Positions 1 through 9,341 of a stretch of DNA of 64,000 nucleotides are shown here, piece by piece. Source of the stretch: Ligaoa zhengdingensis (GTDB taxonomy: Bacteria > Bacillota > Clostridia > Oscillospirales > Ruminococcaceae); contig NZ_JACRST010000013.1 of assembly GCF_014384885.1 (NCBI RefSeq), positions 1-64,000 of the forward strand, read 5' to 3'. Below the pieces are notes generated by a model. That model was not told the DNA's origin. It made no database searches and saw only the letters and a program-made list of their open reading frames with translations. Within the stretch, counting starts at the first letter, position 1; each line of letters opens with the position of its first letter. The position numbers were made by a program, and so were the translations under genes.

Positions 1-675
1 ACGACTGCACAGAAGCTGGATAAGGCGGTAGATGCGCTGAAACTGGTGGACGACGACAAGCCGGTTGATCCTCCGAAGCCGAGCAAACCCAACAAGGGCA
101 GCACGAGCCAGGTAGCGGATAGCGACTACTGGGCGGAAGTGGTCGAGAAGATCAATGCGACTGAAAAGGGCGGCAAAGTGAACGCGAAACTGGACGAGGG
201 CGCGATGGTGCCCGCGACGGTGATCGACACCCTGAAGAACAAGGGAGTGACGGTGGTCTTCGAGATCGGCGGCAAGGAATACGCAGTGAACGGCGCAGGG
301 GAGCTGAAGGGCTACAGCGCGGCGGCAGTGTATTACACCTCCGACGAGATCAAGGCGATGGCCGGCGGCGTGCCTGCGGCGGTTGCACCGACAACGCCTG
401 CAGCGAACAGCAACCCGGAGACGGGCGGCGAGGTACCCGCGGCGGTGGCGCCCGCAGCGCCCGAGGCGACGGTTCCTGTGGAGCCGGTCGTACCCGAGGC
501 TCCTGCGGTGATCGAGCCTGTGGCCCCGGCTGAGGCGGAAGCGCCTGCGGCGCAGGTGGCCCCCGAGGCTGAGCGCATCCTGCCGGCATGGGCGATCGTG
601 GCGATTGTGATTGCGGCGGCTGCTGTTATCGGCGGCGCTGCCCTGATCGTGGTTCGCAGAAAGCACGAGAACTGA
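1..675 (+). CDS. Surface protein, C-terminal part (5' end outside window)
   Basis: The frame is open from base 1, so only the last 224 codons are seen. After a Lys/Pro linker there is a compact domain at about visible residues 42-120 (starts DYWAEVVEKI, ends YYTSDEIKAM), then an Ala/Pro/Val/Glu-rich spacer (about 125-195), one hydrophobic helix (about 196-218) and the basic tail RRKHEN. This is the layout of a cell-surface protein held by a C-terminal membrane helix; no LPXTG sorting motif is visible. The compact domain recurs near the C-terminus of the surface protein at 47643-50357. A strong terminator follows. Ligand and function are not recognisable. Confidence 0.75.
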   Translation, partial: TTAQKLDKAVDALKLVDDDKPVDPPKPSKPNKGSTSQVADSDYWAEVVEKINATEKGGKVNAKLDEGAMVPATVIDTLKNKGVTVVFEIGGKEYAVNGAGELKGYSAAAVYYTSDEIKAMAGGVPAAVAPTTPAANSNPETGGEVPAAVAPAAPEATVPVEPVVPEAPAVIEPVAPAEAEAPAAQVAPEAERILPAWAIVAIVIAAAAVIGGAALIVVRRKHEN

Positions 676-729
676 GACTTGCATGACTGACCGCTGAAAG
701 CGGACGGAAAATAAAAGAAATCGCGCTCG

Positions 730-763
730 GCGCGCCCCTCATTCAAGAGGGGCGCGCTTTTCA
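730..763 (+). terminator. Rho-independent terminator after surface protein
   Basis: Perfect 11-bp GC-rich stem (730-740 with 747-757), 6-base loop, then TTTT. Confidence 0.85.
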
Positions 764-929
764 TCGTCTTGTCTCCGTTGTTTTCTCCAAGTTTGGAAAA
801 TAAAAATCCACACTTCGTCCCTTTCTTTTTTGGGCCAAATATTGTATGATAAAAATATGTTGTATCCGGGCGGACTTCAGCGGCGAATCTCCCCCGGACG
901 GAATTCTTTGGGATTGGGTGTTTATCATT

Positions 930-1541
930 ATGGAATTAAACGCGTTTTCCGGCGGGATCGAACCGGGTGGGCTCACCTTGGGCCATGAAATCAAAATATT
1001 GGTCTGCTATCTGCTGCACAACATCGGGCAGGAACTCACCCTCTCTCAAATCAACGAGGCGCTGCTCAAACGGGGACTGGTCAACTACTTCGAGCTGGCC
1101 GATGCGATGAGCGAGCTGCTCGAATCTGGGCACCTCGTGATCAGCGAAACCAACGACCAGGATGAGGATTACTACCGACTGACCGATCTGGGCGCGCGTA
1201 CCGCCGAAGAACTCAGCGATTCCCTGCCGCTCACCGTGCGGGAGAAGGCGCTCACTTCGGCGCAAAAGCTGCTGATGCGGCAGCGGCTCGCCAAGGAAAA
1301 CCTCTCGTCCATCCACAAGGTGCAGGACGGCTACATGGTTGATCTCATCATCTCCGACATCGGTTCGGATCTGATGGACCTGTCGCTGTTCATGCCCACC
1401 GAGGCGGAGGCGGAGGCAGTCTGTCGCCAGTTTAAGCGCGATCCCCTGCTGGTCTATAAAGGGGTGCTCGCGTTGCTCACCGGCGACCTCAAGACGGTCG
1501 GCGAACTGGTTCCCTCCTCCGAGACGCTGTACGACGACTGA
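930..1541 (+). CDS. DUF4364 family protein
   Basis: 203 residues from the ATG at 930 (MELNAFSGG). The N-terminal half (about 15-85) has the alternating helices and wing of a winged-helix domain (HEIKILVCYLLHNIG, then a DEDYYRLTDLG wing); the second half is an alpha/beta domain. This matches the Firmicute DUF4364 family, presumed DNA-binding, target unknown. The frame is open back to 846, but a TATGAT box overlaps that upstream ATG, so I favour 930. It is followed after 15 bases by the NUDIX gene, so the two are probably co-transcribed. Confidence 0.75.
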   Translation: MELNAFSGGIEPGGLTLGHEIKILVCYLLHNIGQELTLSQINEALLKRGLVNYFELADAMSELLESGHLVISETNDQDEDYYRLTDLGARTAEELSDSLPLTVREKALTSAQKLLMRQRLAKENLSSIHKVQDGYMVDLIISDIGSDLMDLSLFMPTEAEAEAVCRQFKRDPLLVYKGVLALLTGDLKTVGELVPSSETLYDD

Positions 1542-1556
1542 GAAGGAGGCCACCCG

Positions 1557-2120
1557 ATGGAGTATCGCGAACAGATCGAGCGCTTTGTCCCCTCCTGTGA
1601 ACAGGAGCAAAAGGACCGGCGGCTGATCTTGGACTATATCCGCCTGTTTCCCGACGACATCCTGACACGCGCAAACGAAATCGCCCACATCACCGCCTCC
1701 GGCCTCATTCTGAACGAATCGCTCGACCGGGTGCTGCTGATCCATCACAACATCTACAACACCTGGGCCTGGACGGGCGGCCATGCGGACGGCGACCGCG
1801 ACCTGCTGGCTGTCGCCCTGAAGGAGGCGCGCGAGGAGACCGGGGTGGCCGATCTGCGGCCGCTGACCGGGGAGATGCTGTCGCTTGACATCTGCCCGGT
1901 GTTCGGCCATATGAAGCGCGGGCGCTATGTGTGCGCCCACCAACACCTCAACAGCTCCTATGTCCTGATCGCGCCTGAAAACGCCGCACTGACCGCCAAG
2001 CCGGATGAGAACAGCGGCGTGCAGTGGTTCTCGCTGGAGGAGATGCAAACCGCCGTCAATGAGCCGTATTTTCTGGAAATCTACCTCAAAATGATCCGAC
2101 GTGCCAGGGCTTTACGATAA
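1557..2120 (+). CDS. NUDIX hydrolase
   Basis: 187 residues with a GAAGGAGG ribosome binding site 8 bases upstream. The NUDIX box lies at about residues 75-97: the initial Gly at 74/75, then REETG at 92-96, giving the metal-binding REUxEE core. Such enzymes hydrolyse nucleoside diphosphates linked to another moiety; the substrate cannot be told from sequence. The N-terminal 40 residues form a helical extension seen in many cytosolic clostridial NUDIX proteins. Likely second gene of a two-gene unit with the DUF4364 protein. Confidence 0.85.
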   Translation: MEYREQIERFVPSCEQEQKDRRLILDYIRLFPDDILTRANEIAHITASGLILNESLDRVLLIHHNIYNTWAWTGGHADGDRDLLAVALKEAREETGVADLRPLTGEMLSLDICPVFGHMKRGRYVCAHQHLNSSYVLIAPENAALTAKPDENSGVQWFSLEEMQTAVNEPYFLEIYLKMIRRARALR

Positions 2121-2130
2121 ACAGAGAAAC

Positions 2131-2168
2131 AAAAAAGCGCGAAACCGGTACACGGTTCGCGCTTTTTT
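2131..2168. terminator. Bidirectional terminator between NUDIX and Rrf2 genes
   Basis: A-tract, GCGCGAA/TTCGCGC-type stem with ACCG/CGGT extension, and T-tract; serves the converging genes on both strands. Confidence 0.85.
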
Positions 2169-2193
2169 GTTTTAAGTAAGGTGGATGTATCGG

Positions 2194-2589
2194 CTACATC
2201 ATCTGTTCAAAGTTAATCGATTGCAGCCTGTGCTTGATGTCCTCCGAAAGCTCGATAAAGACCTTTTGAAACTGGCAGCTGCCCTCCTTGGGCCGTGTGC
2301 AGTTAAAGTTGGGGTGGGTACAACGGGATATGTTGAGCGGGCCTTCGATGGTGGTGATGACGTCGTAGAGTGTGATGTCGCGCGGGGCCTTGGCAATTTC
2401 ATAGCCGCCCTGCGTACCTTTGTAAGAGCGTATGATACCAGCTGCAACCAGTTTGCGCAATATTTTAAGCGAAAAGCGCAATGTCACACCTGTTGTTTCG
2501 GCAATTGACTTGGCATCAGCACGGGTATTGTGCAGTGTCAAACAGTGCACAATGCGGATGGCATAGTCCGCCTCCAGGGTGATGTGCAT
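2194..2589 (-). CDS. Rrf2 family transcriptional regulator
   Basis: 131 residues. The N-terminus MHITLEADYAIRIVHCL and the winged helix with SLKILRKLVAAGII are typical of the Rrf2 (IscR/NsrR/CymR) family. Three cysteines sit at 90, 97 and 105, the spacing used to bind an Fe-S cluster in IscR/NsrR-type members, so it may sense iron-sulfur or redox state. No isc or suf genes are nearby; it starts 17 bases after rpoD on the same strand and may be read from that operon. Target genes unknown. Confidence 0.85.
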   Translation of the reverse strand: MHITLEADYAIRIVHCLTLHNTRADAKSIAETTGVTLRFSLKILRKLVAAGIIRSYKGTQGGYEIAKAPRDITLYDVITTIEGPLNISRCTHPNFNCTRPKEGSCQFQKVFIELSEDIKHRLQSINFEQMM

Positions 2590-2606
2590 CCCTATTCCTC
2601 CTTATA

Positions 2607-3689
<1,083 letters not shown>

Positions 3690-3704
3690 GATATCGAATT
3701 CCCC

Positions 3705-5459
3705 CTATTTTTTCTTAGCCGCAAGATCCGATATGTACTGACTCCAGCTCGCATCGTTCATCTGCGCGACATCCTTTTCTGTTTTTTGCAATTTTTGGTC
3801 CAGTATCGCCTTGATATAGTCCTCGGTTTCCTCCCGGGTGTAGTTCTGGCCGTCCGCCTTGGCCAAAAAGCTCGCGATCCGGCTGATCTGCGCGTCGTCG
3901 AATTCGTCCCCAAACATTCCGAGATCCAAACTCTCGTTGTTCTCGATGCGCCCGCAGACCCGCTCGAACACGCGGCGGTTGAACTCAGTGACGAAATCCT
4001 GCGGGCCGATCCTCTGGCGGATAAACGAACAGTAATCGGGATTCTTGAGCAGGATCGCGATCAGCCGTTCCTCGGCGAGCGCCGCCTTGAGAGCTTTCCC
4101 CCGCTCGGGGTTGACCGGGTCGGCCGGCCCGGCAGCGAACACCCGCAGCTCACGCGCGTCCTTCTTCTCCTTCGCGCGGGTGCGGCGGCGGATGATATAA
4201 TCCACCTGGGAAGCGATCGCCTCCCGCCCGACCTCCAGCTCCCCCGCCGTGCGCGCAATATAGACATCCCGCTCGATGGGGTTTTTAATGCCCGCGATGT
4301 AACTTGCAAACTCCTTGAGGTACGCCACCTTGCCGTCCGAGGTGGAGAGATCGAACTGACTGCGGATTTTCTGGAGCTCGAATTCCAGCGCGTTGGCGCT
4401 GCCCTCGATCAACAGGCGGAAGCGGTCGCGTCCAAACTTTTTGATGAACTCGTCCGGGTCCTTCGCGCCCTGCATCGAGAGCACCTTGACCTGCAGCCCG
4501 ATCTCATTGAAAATATTGATCGCCCGCTTAGTGGCGGTCTGGCCGGGGCCGTCGCTGTCGTACGCGATGATGATTTGCTTGGCGTACTGGCTCATCAGGC
4601 GGGCCTGTTCGTCGGTCAGCGCAGTGCCCAGGGTGGCGACCGCATTTTCAAAGCCGGCCTGATGCAGGGCGATCACGTCCATATACCCCTCGGCCAGCAG
4701 CAGCCGCTCCTCCTTGGTGGATTTGGCGATGTTGAGCGCAAACAGGTTGCGGCTCTTTTTGAACACCGGGGTATCCGGGGAGTTGAGATATTTGGGGCCG
4801 CTGCCCTCCATCACCCGCCCGCCAAAGGCGATGACGTTGCCGCGGATGTCGATGATTGGGAACATCACCCGGCCGCGGAACTGGTCGTACACCCCGCCCT
4901 TGCGCCCGCGCGCCACCACGCTGGCAGCGAGCATCTCCTGCTCGCTGAAGCCCTGCGCCTTCAGGTGGCGGGTCAGCGCGTCCCAGCTCTGGGGGGCAAA
5001 GCCCAGCCCGAAGCGGCGGATGGTTTTATCGTTTAATCCGCGCTCATGCAGGTAGTCGAGCGCGGGTTTGCCCTGCGGCGAGATCAGGCAGCTGTAAAAA
5101 AAGCGGGCGCTCTGCCGGTTGATCTCCAAAATCCGGGTCTTCAGCCGGGCGGCGCTGTCGTCAAAGCTGTCCTCCGGCAGCTTCATGCCCGCACGGTCGG
5201 CCAGGAATTTGACCGCCTCGATGTAGTCGAGGTTCTCTGCGCGCTTGATAAAGCTGATCACGTCGCCCCCCGCGCCGCAGCCGAAGCAATAGAACGACTG
5301 GGAATCGGTGTAGACGGTGAAGGAGGGAGACTTTTCGTTGTGAAACGGGCAGAGCCCCACCAGGTTGCGCCCGCCCCGCTTGAGCTGCACGTAGGAGGAG
5401 ATCACCGACTCGATCTCGCTATTGAGCTTTAACTCCTGAATGAACTGTTCCGGTATCAA
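3705..5459 (-). CDS. dnaG: DNA primase
   Basis: 584 residues. The N-terminal CHC2 zinc ribbon is visible (CPFHNEKSPSF then YCFGCGAGGD), followed by the catalytic core with the Toprim acidic residues EGYMD and AYDSDGPG. The C-terminal helical part is the helicase-interaction region. It makes RNA primers for replication. It sits between dgt (33 bases upstream) and rpoD, the macromolecular-synthesis operon order of Firmicutes. Confidence 0.97.
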   Translation of the reverse strand: MIPEQFIQELKLNSEIESVISSYVQLKRGGRNLVGLCPFHNEKSPSFTVYTDSQSFYCFGCGAGGDVISFIKRAENLDYIEAVKFLADRAGMKLPEDSFDDSAARLKTRILEINRQSARFFYSCLISPQGKPALDYLHERGLNDKTIRRFGLGFAPQSWDALTRHLKAQGFSEQEMLAASVVARGRKGGVYDQFRGRVMFPIIDIRGNVIAFGGRVMEGSGPKYLNSPDTPVFKKSRNLFALNIAKSTKEERLLLAEGYMDVIALHQAGFENAVATLGTALTDEQARLMSQYAKQIIIAYDSDGPGQTATKRAINIFNEIGLQVKVLSMQGAKDPDEFIKKFGRDRFRLLIEGSANALEFELQKIRSQFDLSTSDGKVAYLKEFASYIAGIKNPIERDVYIARTAGELEVGREAIASQVDYIIRRRTRAKEKKDARELRVFAAGPADPVNPERGKALKAALAEERLIAILLKNPDYCSFIRQRIGPQDFVTEFNRRVFERVCGRIENNESLDLGMFGDEFDDAQISRIASFLAKADGQNYTREETEDYIKAILDQKLQKTEKDVAQMNDASWSQYISDLAAKKK

Positions 5460-5492
5460 GCGGATTCCTCCCCTCCTTTTGTTTTTCTGTAA

Positions 5493-6518
5493 TCAATCCC
5501 CCGCTCCGCTGGGAACGGGCGGCTTGGTCCAGGACCGCGGGATGAACAGCTCCTCGTACAGCGCGATAGCGTAGCGGTCGCTCATCCCCGAGATGTAGTC
5601 GCAGGCCGCGCGGTCCTTCCCCTCCTGCCCGGCGATCTGCCGGTACTCGTCGGGGAGCTTCTCCGCGTGCGCGACAAAATATTCGTAAAGCCGTTTGACC
5701 AGCTCGGTGCCCTTGCGCTCCTCATCGGCCACAATGGCGCTTTTGTAGACCTGCGCGAACATGAATTCCCGCAGCTCCTGATAGGCGGCCAGCTCGGGCG
5801 CGCCCATCACAATGTCATCGCCGCTGCCCCGCACGATCGACTCCACCATGGCGCTGATCCGCTCGGATTTGCTGCGCCCCAGCGTACACTTGACGTTAAA
5901 CGGGATTTCGTCCGCGGTGATGATGCGGGCGCGGATCGAATCCTCGATGTCGTGGTTCATATAGGCGATCTTGTCCGCGAAGCGCACCAGGCGGCCCTCC
6001 TGGGTGATCGCGTCGCCGCAGCCGTAGCTGTGGCAGCGGATGCCGTCCAACACTTCAACCGTCAGGTTGAGCCCGGCGCCGTCCCGCTCCAGCCGCTGCG
6101 CCACCCGCACGCTCTGTTCGTTGTGCCGGTAGCCGCCCGGGGTGATCTCGTCGAGCCCCTTTTCCCCTGCGTGACCAAACGGCGTGTGCCCCAGGTCGTG
6201 CCCCATGGCAATCGCCTCGGTGAGATCCTCGCTGAGACGCAGCGCGCGCGCCATGGTGCGCGCGATCTGTGAGACCTCCAGCGTGTGGGTGAGGCGGGTG
6301 CGGTAGTGATCCCCCTCGGGGCAGATAAACACCTGCGTCTTGTGCATCAGGCGGCGGAAGGCGTTGCAGTGGATGATGCGGTCGCGGTCGCGCTGGTAGG
6401 CGGTGCGGATATCGCACTCCCGCTCGGCGCGCGCCCTGCCCCGCGTGCAGTCTGCGAATGCCGCGTGCTCGGAGAGCGCGACATGTTCCCACTGTTCGGT
6501 GCGTTCCCGTATTGTCAA
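5493..6518 (-). CDS. dgt: Deoxyguanosinetriphosphate triphosphohydrolase-like protein
   Basis: 341 residues if translation starts at the TTG at 6518 (TIRERTEQWEH follows), which has an AAGGCGGTG ribosome binding site 6 bases upstream; the in-frame ATG at 6584 would add 22 unconserved residues. HD-domain metal ligands are seen in HTLEVSQIART and GHDLGHTPFGHAGE. Family members cleave dNTPs to deoxynucleoside and triphosphate. The short Firmicute type usually precedes dnaG, as here. Confidence 0.9.
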   Translation of the reverse strand: MTIRERTEQWEHVALSEHAAFADCTRGRARAERECDIRTAYQRDRDRIIHCNAFRRLMHKTQVFICPEGDHYRTRLTHTLEVSQIARTMARALRLSEDLTEAIAMGHDLGHTPFGHAGEKGLDEITPGGYRHNEQSVRVAQRLERDGAGLNLTVEVLDGIRCHSYGCGDAITQEGRLVRFADKIAYMNHDIEDSIRARIITADEIPFNVKCTLGRSKSERISAMVESIVRGSGDDIVMGAPELAAYQELREFMFAQVYKSAIVADEERKGTELVKRLYEYFVAHAEKLPDEYRQIAGQEGKDRAACDYISGMSDRYAIALYEELFIPRSWTKPPVPSGAGD

Positions 6519-6627
6519 GCCGATCACCGCCTTTTTCTGTCTATTTATACTATACCAAACTCGGATGAAAAATCCTGCTTTCAAAAATAAAATTTTTGAT
6601 ACCCGACCAACTTCGTGGGATTAATCT

Positions 6628-6672
6628 AAAAAAGCCCCTCATTCGCCCATTTTTTTGTGTACCTTCAGGGGC
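6628..6672 (-). terminator. Possible terminator at the 3' end of the GNAT gene
   Basis: On the minus strand GCCCCT (inside the coding end) can pair with AGGGGC after the stop codon, followed by six T. The loop is long (26 bases), so this is tentative. Confidence 0.35.
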
Positions 6673-7106
6673 ACACCCAGCGTCTTCTCCATGCGGATAT
6701 GCGGGCAATGCTCGTCCAGATAGGGTTCCCCCTGGGCGCTGTAGCCCAGCTTTTGATAAAATCCGCCCGCCTGCACCTGCGCGGAAAGCTGTACCCGCCG
6801 CGCGCCCAGCGCGGCGGCCCGCTCCTCCAGGGCGCGCATGATACGCTCGCCCAGGTGCTGCCCCCGGTATTCAGGCAGCACACAGATGCGCCCGATATGC
6901 CAGCAGGCGGGCTCCGCCGGGTCGGGGTAGGCGCGCCCCACGGCGACGGCGCGCGCGCCGTCGAACAGGGCTGCGTGCTCCGCTGCCGGGTCGATCCCGT
7001 CAAATTCGTTGTGAAAGCCCTGTTCCTGCACGAACACCGCTTCGCGCACTGCGCGCGCCTGCGGAAGGGCATCCAGCCCCCGGGCCATCCTGAGTTGATA
7101 ATCCAT
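6639..7106 (-). CDS. GNAT family N-acetyltransferase
   Basis: 155 residues. The acetyl-CoA binding motif is seen as ICVLPEYRGQHLGERIMRALEERA, with a C-terminal GGFYQKLGYSAQGEPYLDE typical of the ElaA/PhnO-like subgroup. The N-terminal VREAVFVQEQGF stretch is also characteristic of ElaA-like enzymes. Substrate unknown. It follows the yifB gene by 21 bases on the same strand and may be the last gene of that unit. Confidence 0.85.
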   Translation of the reverse strand: MDYQLRMARGLDALPQARAVREAVFVQEQGFHNEFDGIDPAAEHAALFDGARAVAVGRAYPDPAEPACWHIGRICVLPEYRGQHLGERIMRALEERAAALGARRVQLSAQVQAGGFYQKLGYSAQGEPYLDEHCPHIRMEKTLGVPLKVHKKMGE

Positions 7107-7127
7107 CCTGTTCGCTCCTTCTGTCCG

Positions 7128-8657
7128 CTAGCGGTTCCAGTATTTCCGATCCAACGCGCGGTACTGCACAGCCTCCGCGACATGCTGCGCGTCGATCGTT
7201 CCCCCGCCGTCCAGGTCGGCGATGGTGCGCGCCACCTTGAGGATGCGGTCGTAGGCGCGGGCGGAGAGGCCCATCGCGTCGAACGCCCGCCCCAAAAGCG
7301 CTGTGGCGGCCGGGGTCATGGCGCAGAAGTCGCCCAGCATCGCCGTGGTGATATGCGCGTTGCACCCGATGCCCAGGCCGGCGTACCTCTGCGTCTGCAT
7401 TTCTCGCGCGCGACAGACCCGCTCGCGGATGGCGGCGGAGGGCTCCCCCTTCGTCTGGGAGGACAGCTTCTCAAATTCCACCGGCATCACCTCCACATGC
7501 AGGTCGATGCGGTCGAGCAGCGGGCCGGACACCCGCGACAGGTACCGCGCCACCGACGACGGGCTGCAGGTGCACGGCCGGGTGGGGTGCCCAAAGTAGC
7601 CGCACTTGCAGGGGTTCATCGCCCCCACCAACATGACCGAGCAGGGGTAAGTGCAGGTGCCCGAGGCGCGCGCGATGCTCACGCAGCCGTCCTCCATCGG
7701 TTGGCGCAGCACCTCCATAGCCTGCCGCGAAAACTCGGGCAACTCATCGAGGAACAGCACCCCGCGGTGCGCAAGGCTCACCTCGCCCGGCCGCGGCACC
7801 GCTGTGCCGCCCGACAATGCCACCGCGGATACGGTGTGGTGCGGGTGGCGGTAGGGTCGCGTTTTCACCAACGAGGCGCCGGGCGGCAGAAGGCCCGCGA
7901 TCGAGTGGATCTTGGTGATCTCCACCGCCTCCTCAAAGGTGAGGGGCGGCAGGATGGAGGGCAGGCGCTTGGCGAGCATGCTCTTACCCGACCCGGGCGG
8001 GCCGATCATCAGCAGGTTGTGGCCGCCCGCCGCCGCGATCTCGAGCGCGCGCTTGGCCGCGGCTTGCCCCTTCACATCGCGGTAATCAAGCAGGGTGCTG
8101 GCCGACACCCCCTCCACAAAGGGCTCCGCCCGAGTCGGCGTCAGCGGCGTTTCCCCCTCCAGGTGGGCGATGAGCTCCGCCACGTTTGCGACCGGGTAGA
8201 CGTCGATTCCCTCGGCCACCGCGCCTTCCGCGGCGTTCTCTGCGGGCACATAGACGGAACGAATCCCCTGCTCGCGCGCCTTCAACACCATGGGCAGCAC
8301 GCCGTTCACCCGGCTGACCGCGCCCGAAAGGGAGAGCTCCCCCAAAAATGCGCAGTCGTCCAGCGGGCAGGAAAGCGCACCGGCCACCCGAAGCAGGCCG
8401 ACAAACAGCGGCAAGTCGTAGAGCGAGCCGACCTTGCGCAGGCTGGCCGGGGCCAGGTTGGCCACCACCCGCCCCACCGGGAAGGTGTAGCCGCCGTTGA
8501 GCAGCGCGGCGCGCACCCGGTCGCGCGCCTCCTTCACCGCCGCGTCCGGCAGGCCTACAATCTCAAAGGCCGGCATTCCGCGCGAGAGGTCGATCTCCAC
8601 CTGCACGCGGTAGGCGTCCATGCCGGTAAGCCCAAAGCTGTTCACCTTGATAAACAT
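7128..8657 (-). CDS. YifB/ComM family Mg-chelatase-like AAA+ ATPase
   Basis: 509 residues, full length for the family. An N-terminal Lon-protease-like fold domain (about 20-170) precedes an AAA+ domain with Walker A GPPGSGKSMLAKRLP near residue 220 and Walker B VLFLDELPEF, then the cysteine-bearing NPCKCGYFGHP motif and a helical C-terminus. Proteobacterial ComM is a hexameric branch-migration helicase used in natural transformation; the Firmicute role is less clear. Start 24 bases after the YigZ gene, same strand. Confidence 0.92.
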   Translation of the reverse strand: MFIKVNSFGLTGMDAYRVQVEIDLSRGMPAFEIVGLPDAAVKEARDRVRAALLNGGYTFPVGRVVANLAPASLRKVGSLYDLPLFVGLLRVAGALSCPLDDCAFLGELSLSGAVSRVNGVLPMVLKAREQGIRSVYVPAENAAEGAVAEGIDVYPVANVAELIAHLEGETPLTPTRAEPFVEGVSASTLLDYRDVKGQAAAKRALEIAAAGGHNLLMIGPPGSGKSMLAKRLPSILPPLTFEEAVEITKIHSIAGLLPPGASLVKTRPYRHPHHTVSAVALSGGTAVPRPGEVSLAHRGVLFLDELPEFSRQAMEVLRQPMEDGCVSIARASGTCTYPCSVMLVGAMNPCKCGYFGHPTRPCTCSPSSVARYLSRVSGPLLDRIDLHVEVMPVEFEKLSSQTKGEPSAAIRERVCRAREMQTQRYAGLGIGCNAHITTAMLGDFCAMTPAATALLGRAFDAMGLSARAYDRILKVARTIADLDGGGTIDAQHVAEAVQYRALDRKYWNR

Positions 8658-8681
8658 CTGTCAGCGCCCCTTTTTCAGTTG

Positions 8682-9308
8682 TCACGCGAGGTCGGCGAAC
8701 TTCTCCTCGATCACCCGCGGATAGACGGTGGCCGCGGTCAGCTCCTCCAACTCTCGCCGGAAGGCATCCAGCCGGTCCTGGGTGATCAACAGGTGCAGCC
8801 GCACCACCACGCCGAAATCGCTGTCCAGCGTATTGATATTGTATTTGGGCAGGATGTAGGAGATCTTCCCGTACTGCGCGTAATCGAATTCCAGCTCCAG
8901 CACCGCGCACGGGTTCATGTGCATCACCCGCGCCGCATCCACCGCGATTTTGGCCCCATGCGAATAGGCGCGCACCAGGCCGCCCGCGCCCAGCAGAATC
9001 CCGCCGAAGTAGCGGGTCACCACCACGCACACGTCGGTGAGGCCCTCCTTTTGCAGCACGTCCAGCACCGGGACGCCCGCTGTGCCCTGCGGCTCGCCGT
9101 CGTCGCTGCAACGGCGGATGTTGTTGTCGCGCAGGATGTAGGCGTACACATTGTGCGTCGCGTCCCAGTACTGGCTGCGCTTCTCCGCGATCATTGCGAG
9201 CGCCTCCTCCTCGGTGGCAACCGGCCGGATGCAGCCGATAAAACGGGATTTGCGCTCGACAAATTCGTCCTGCGCCTGTTCATAGATCGTCTTGTAGCCC
9301 CGTTCCAT
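8682..9308 (-). CDS. YigZ/IMPACT family protein
   Basis: 208 residues. The UPF0029 N-terminal domain is recognised by the EFVERKSRFIGCIRPV start and the DDGEPQGTAGVPVL and RYFGGILLGAGGLVRAY motifs. The C-terminal about 65 residues form the family's second ferredoxin-like domain. Eukaryotic IMPACT modulates translation; bacterial YigZ is of uncertain function, probably RNA or ribosome related. Same strand and closely spaced with yifB. Confidence 0.92.
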   Translation of the reverse strand: MERGYKTIYEQAQDEFVERKSRFIGCIRPVATEEEALAMIAEKRSQYWDATHNVYAYILRDNNIRRCSDDGEPQGTAGVPVLDVLQKEGLTDVCVVVTRYFGGILLGAGGLVRAYSHGAKIAVDAARVMHMNPCAVLELEFDYAQYGKISYILPKYNINTLDSDFGVVVRLHLLITQDRLDAFRRELEELTAATVYPRVIEEKFADLA

Positions 9309-9341
9309 CGGGTTCCCTCCCTCTTAATAATCAGTGTCGGA

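Noticed and set aside
936..2048. 370-codon minus-strand frame
   Set aside because: Antisense shadow of the DUF4364 and NUDIX genes; composition is His/Arg/Gln-rich without a domain.
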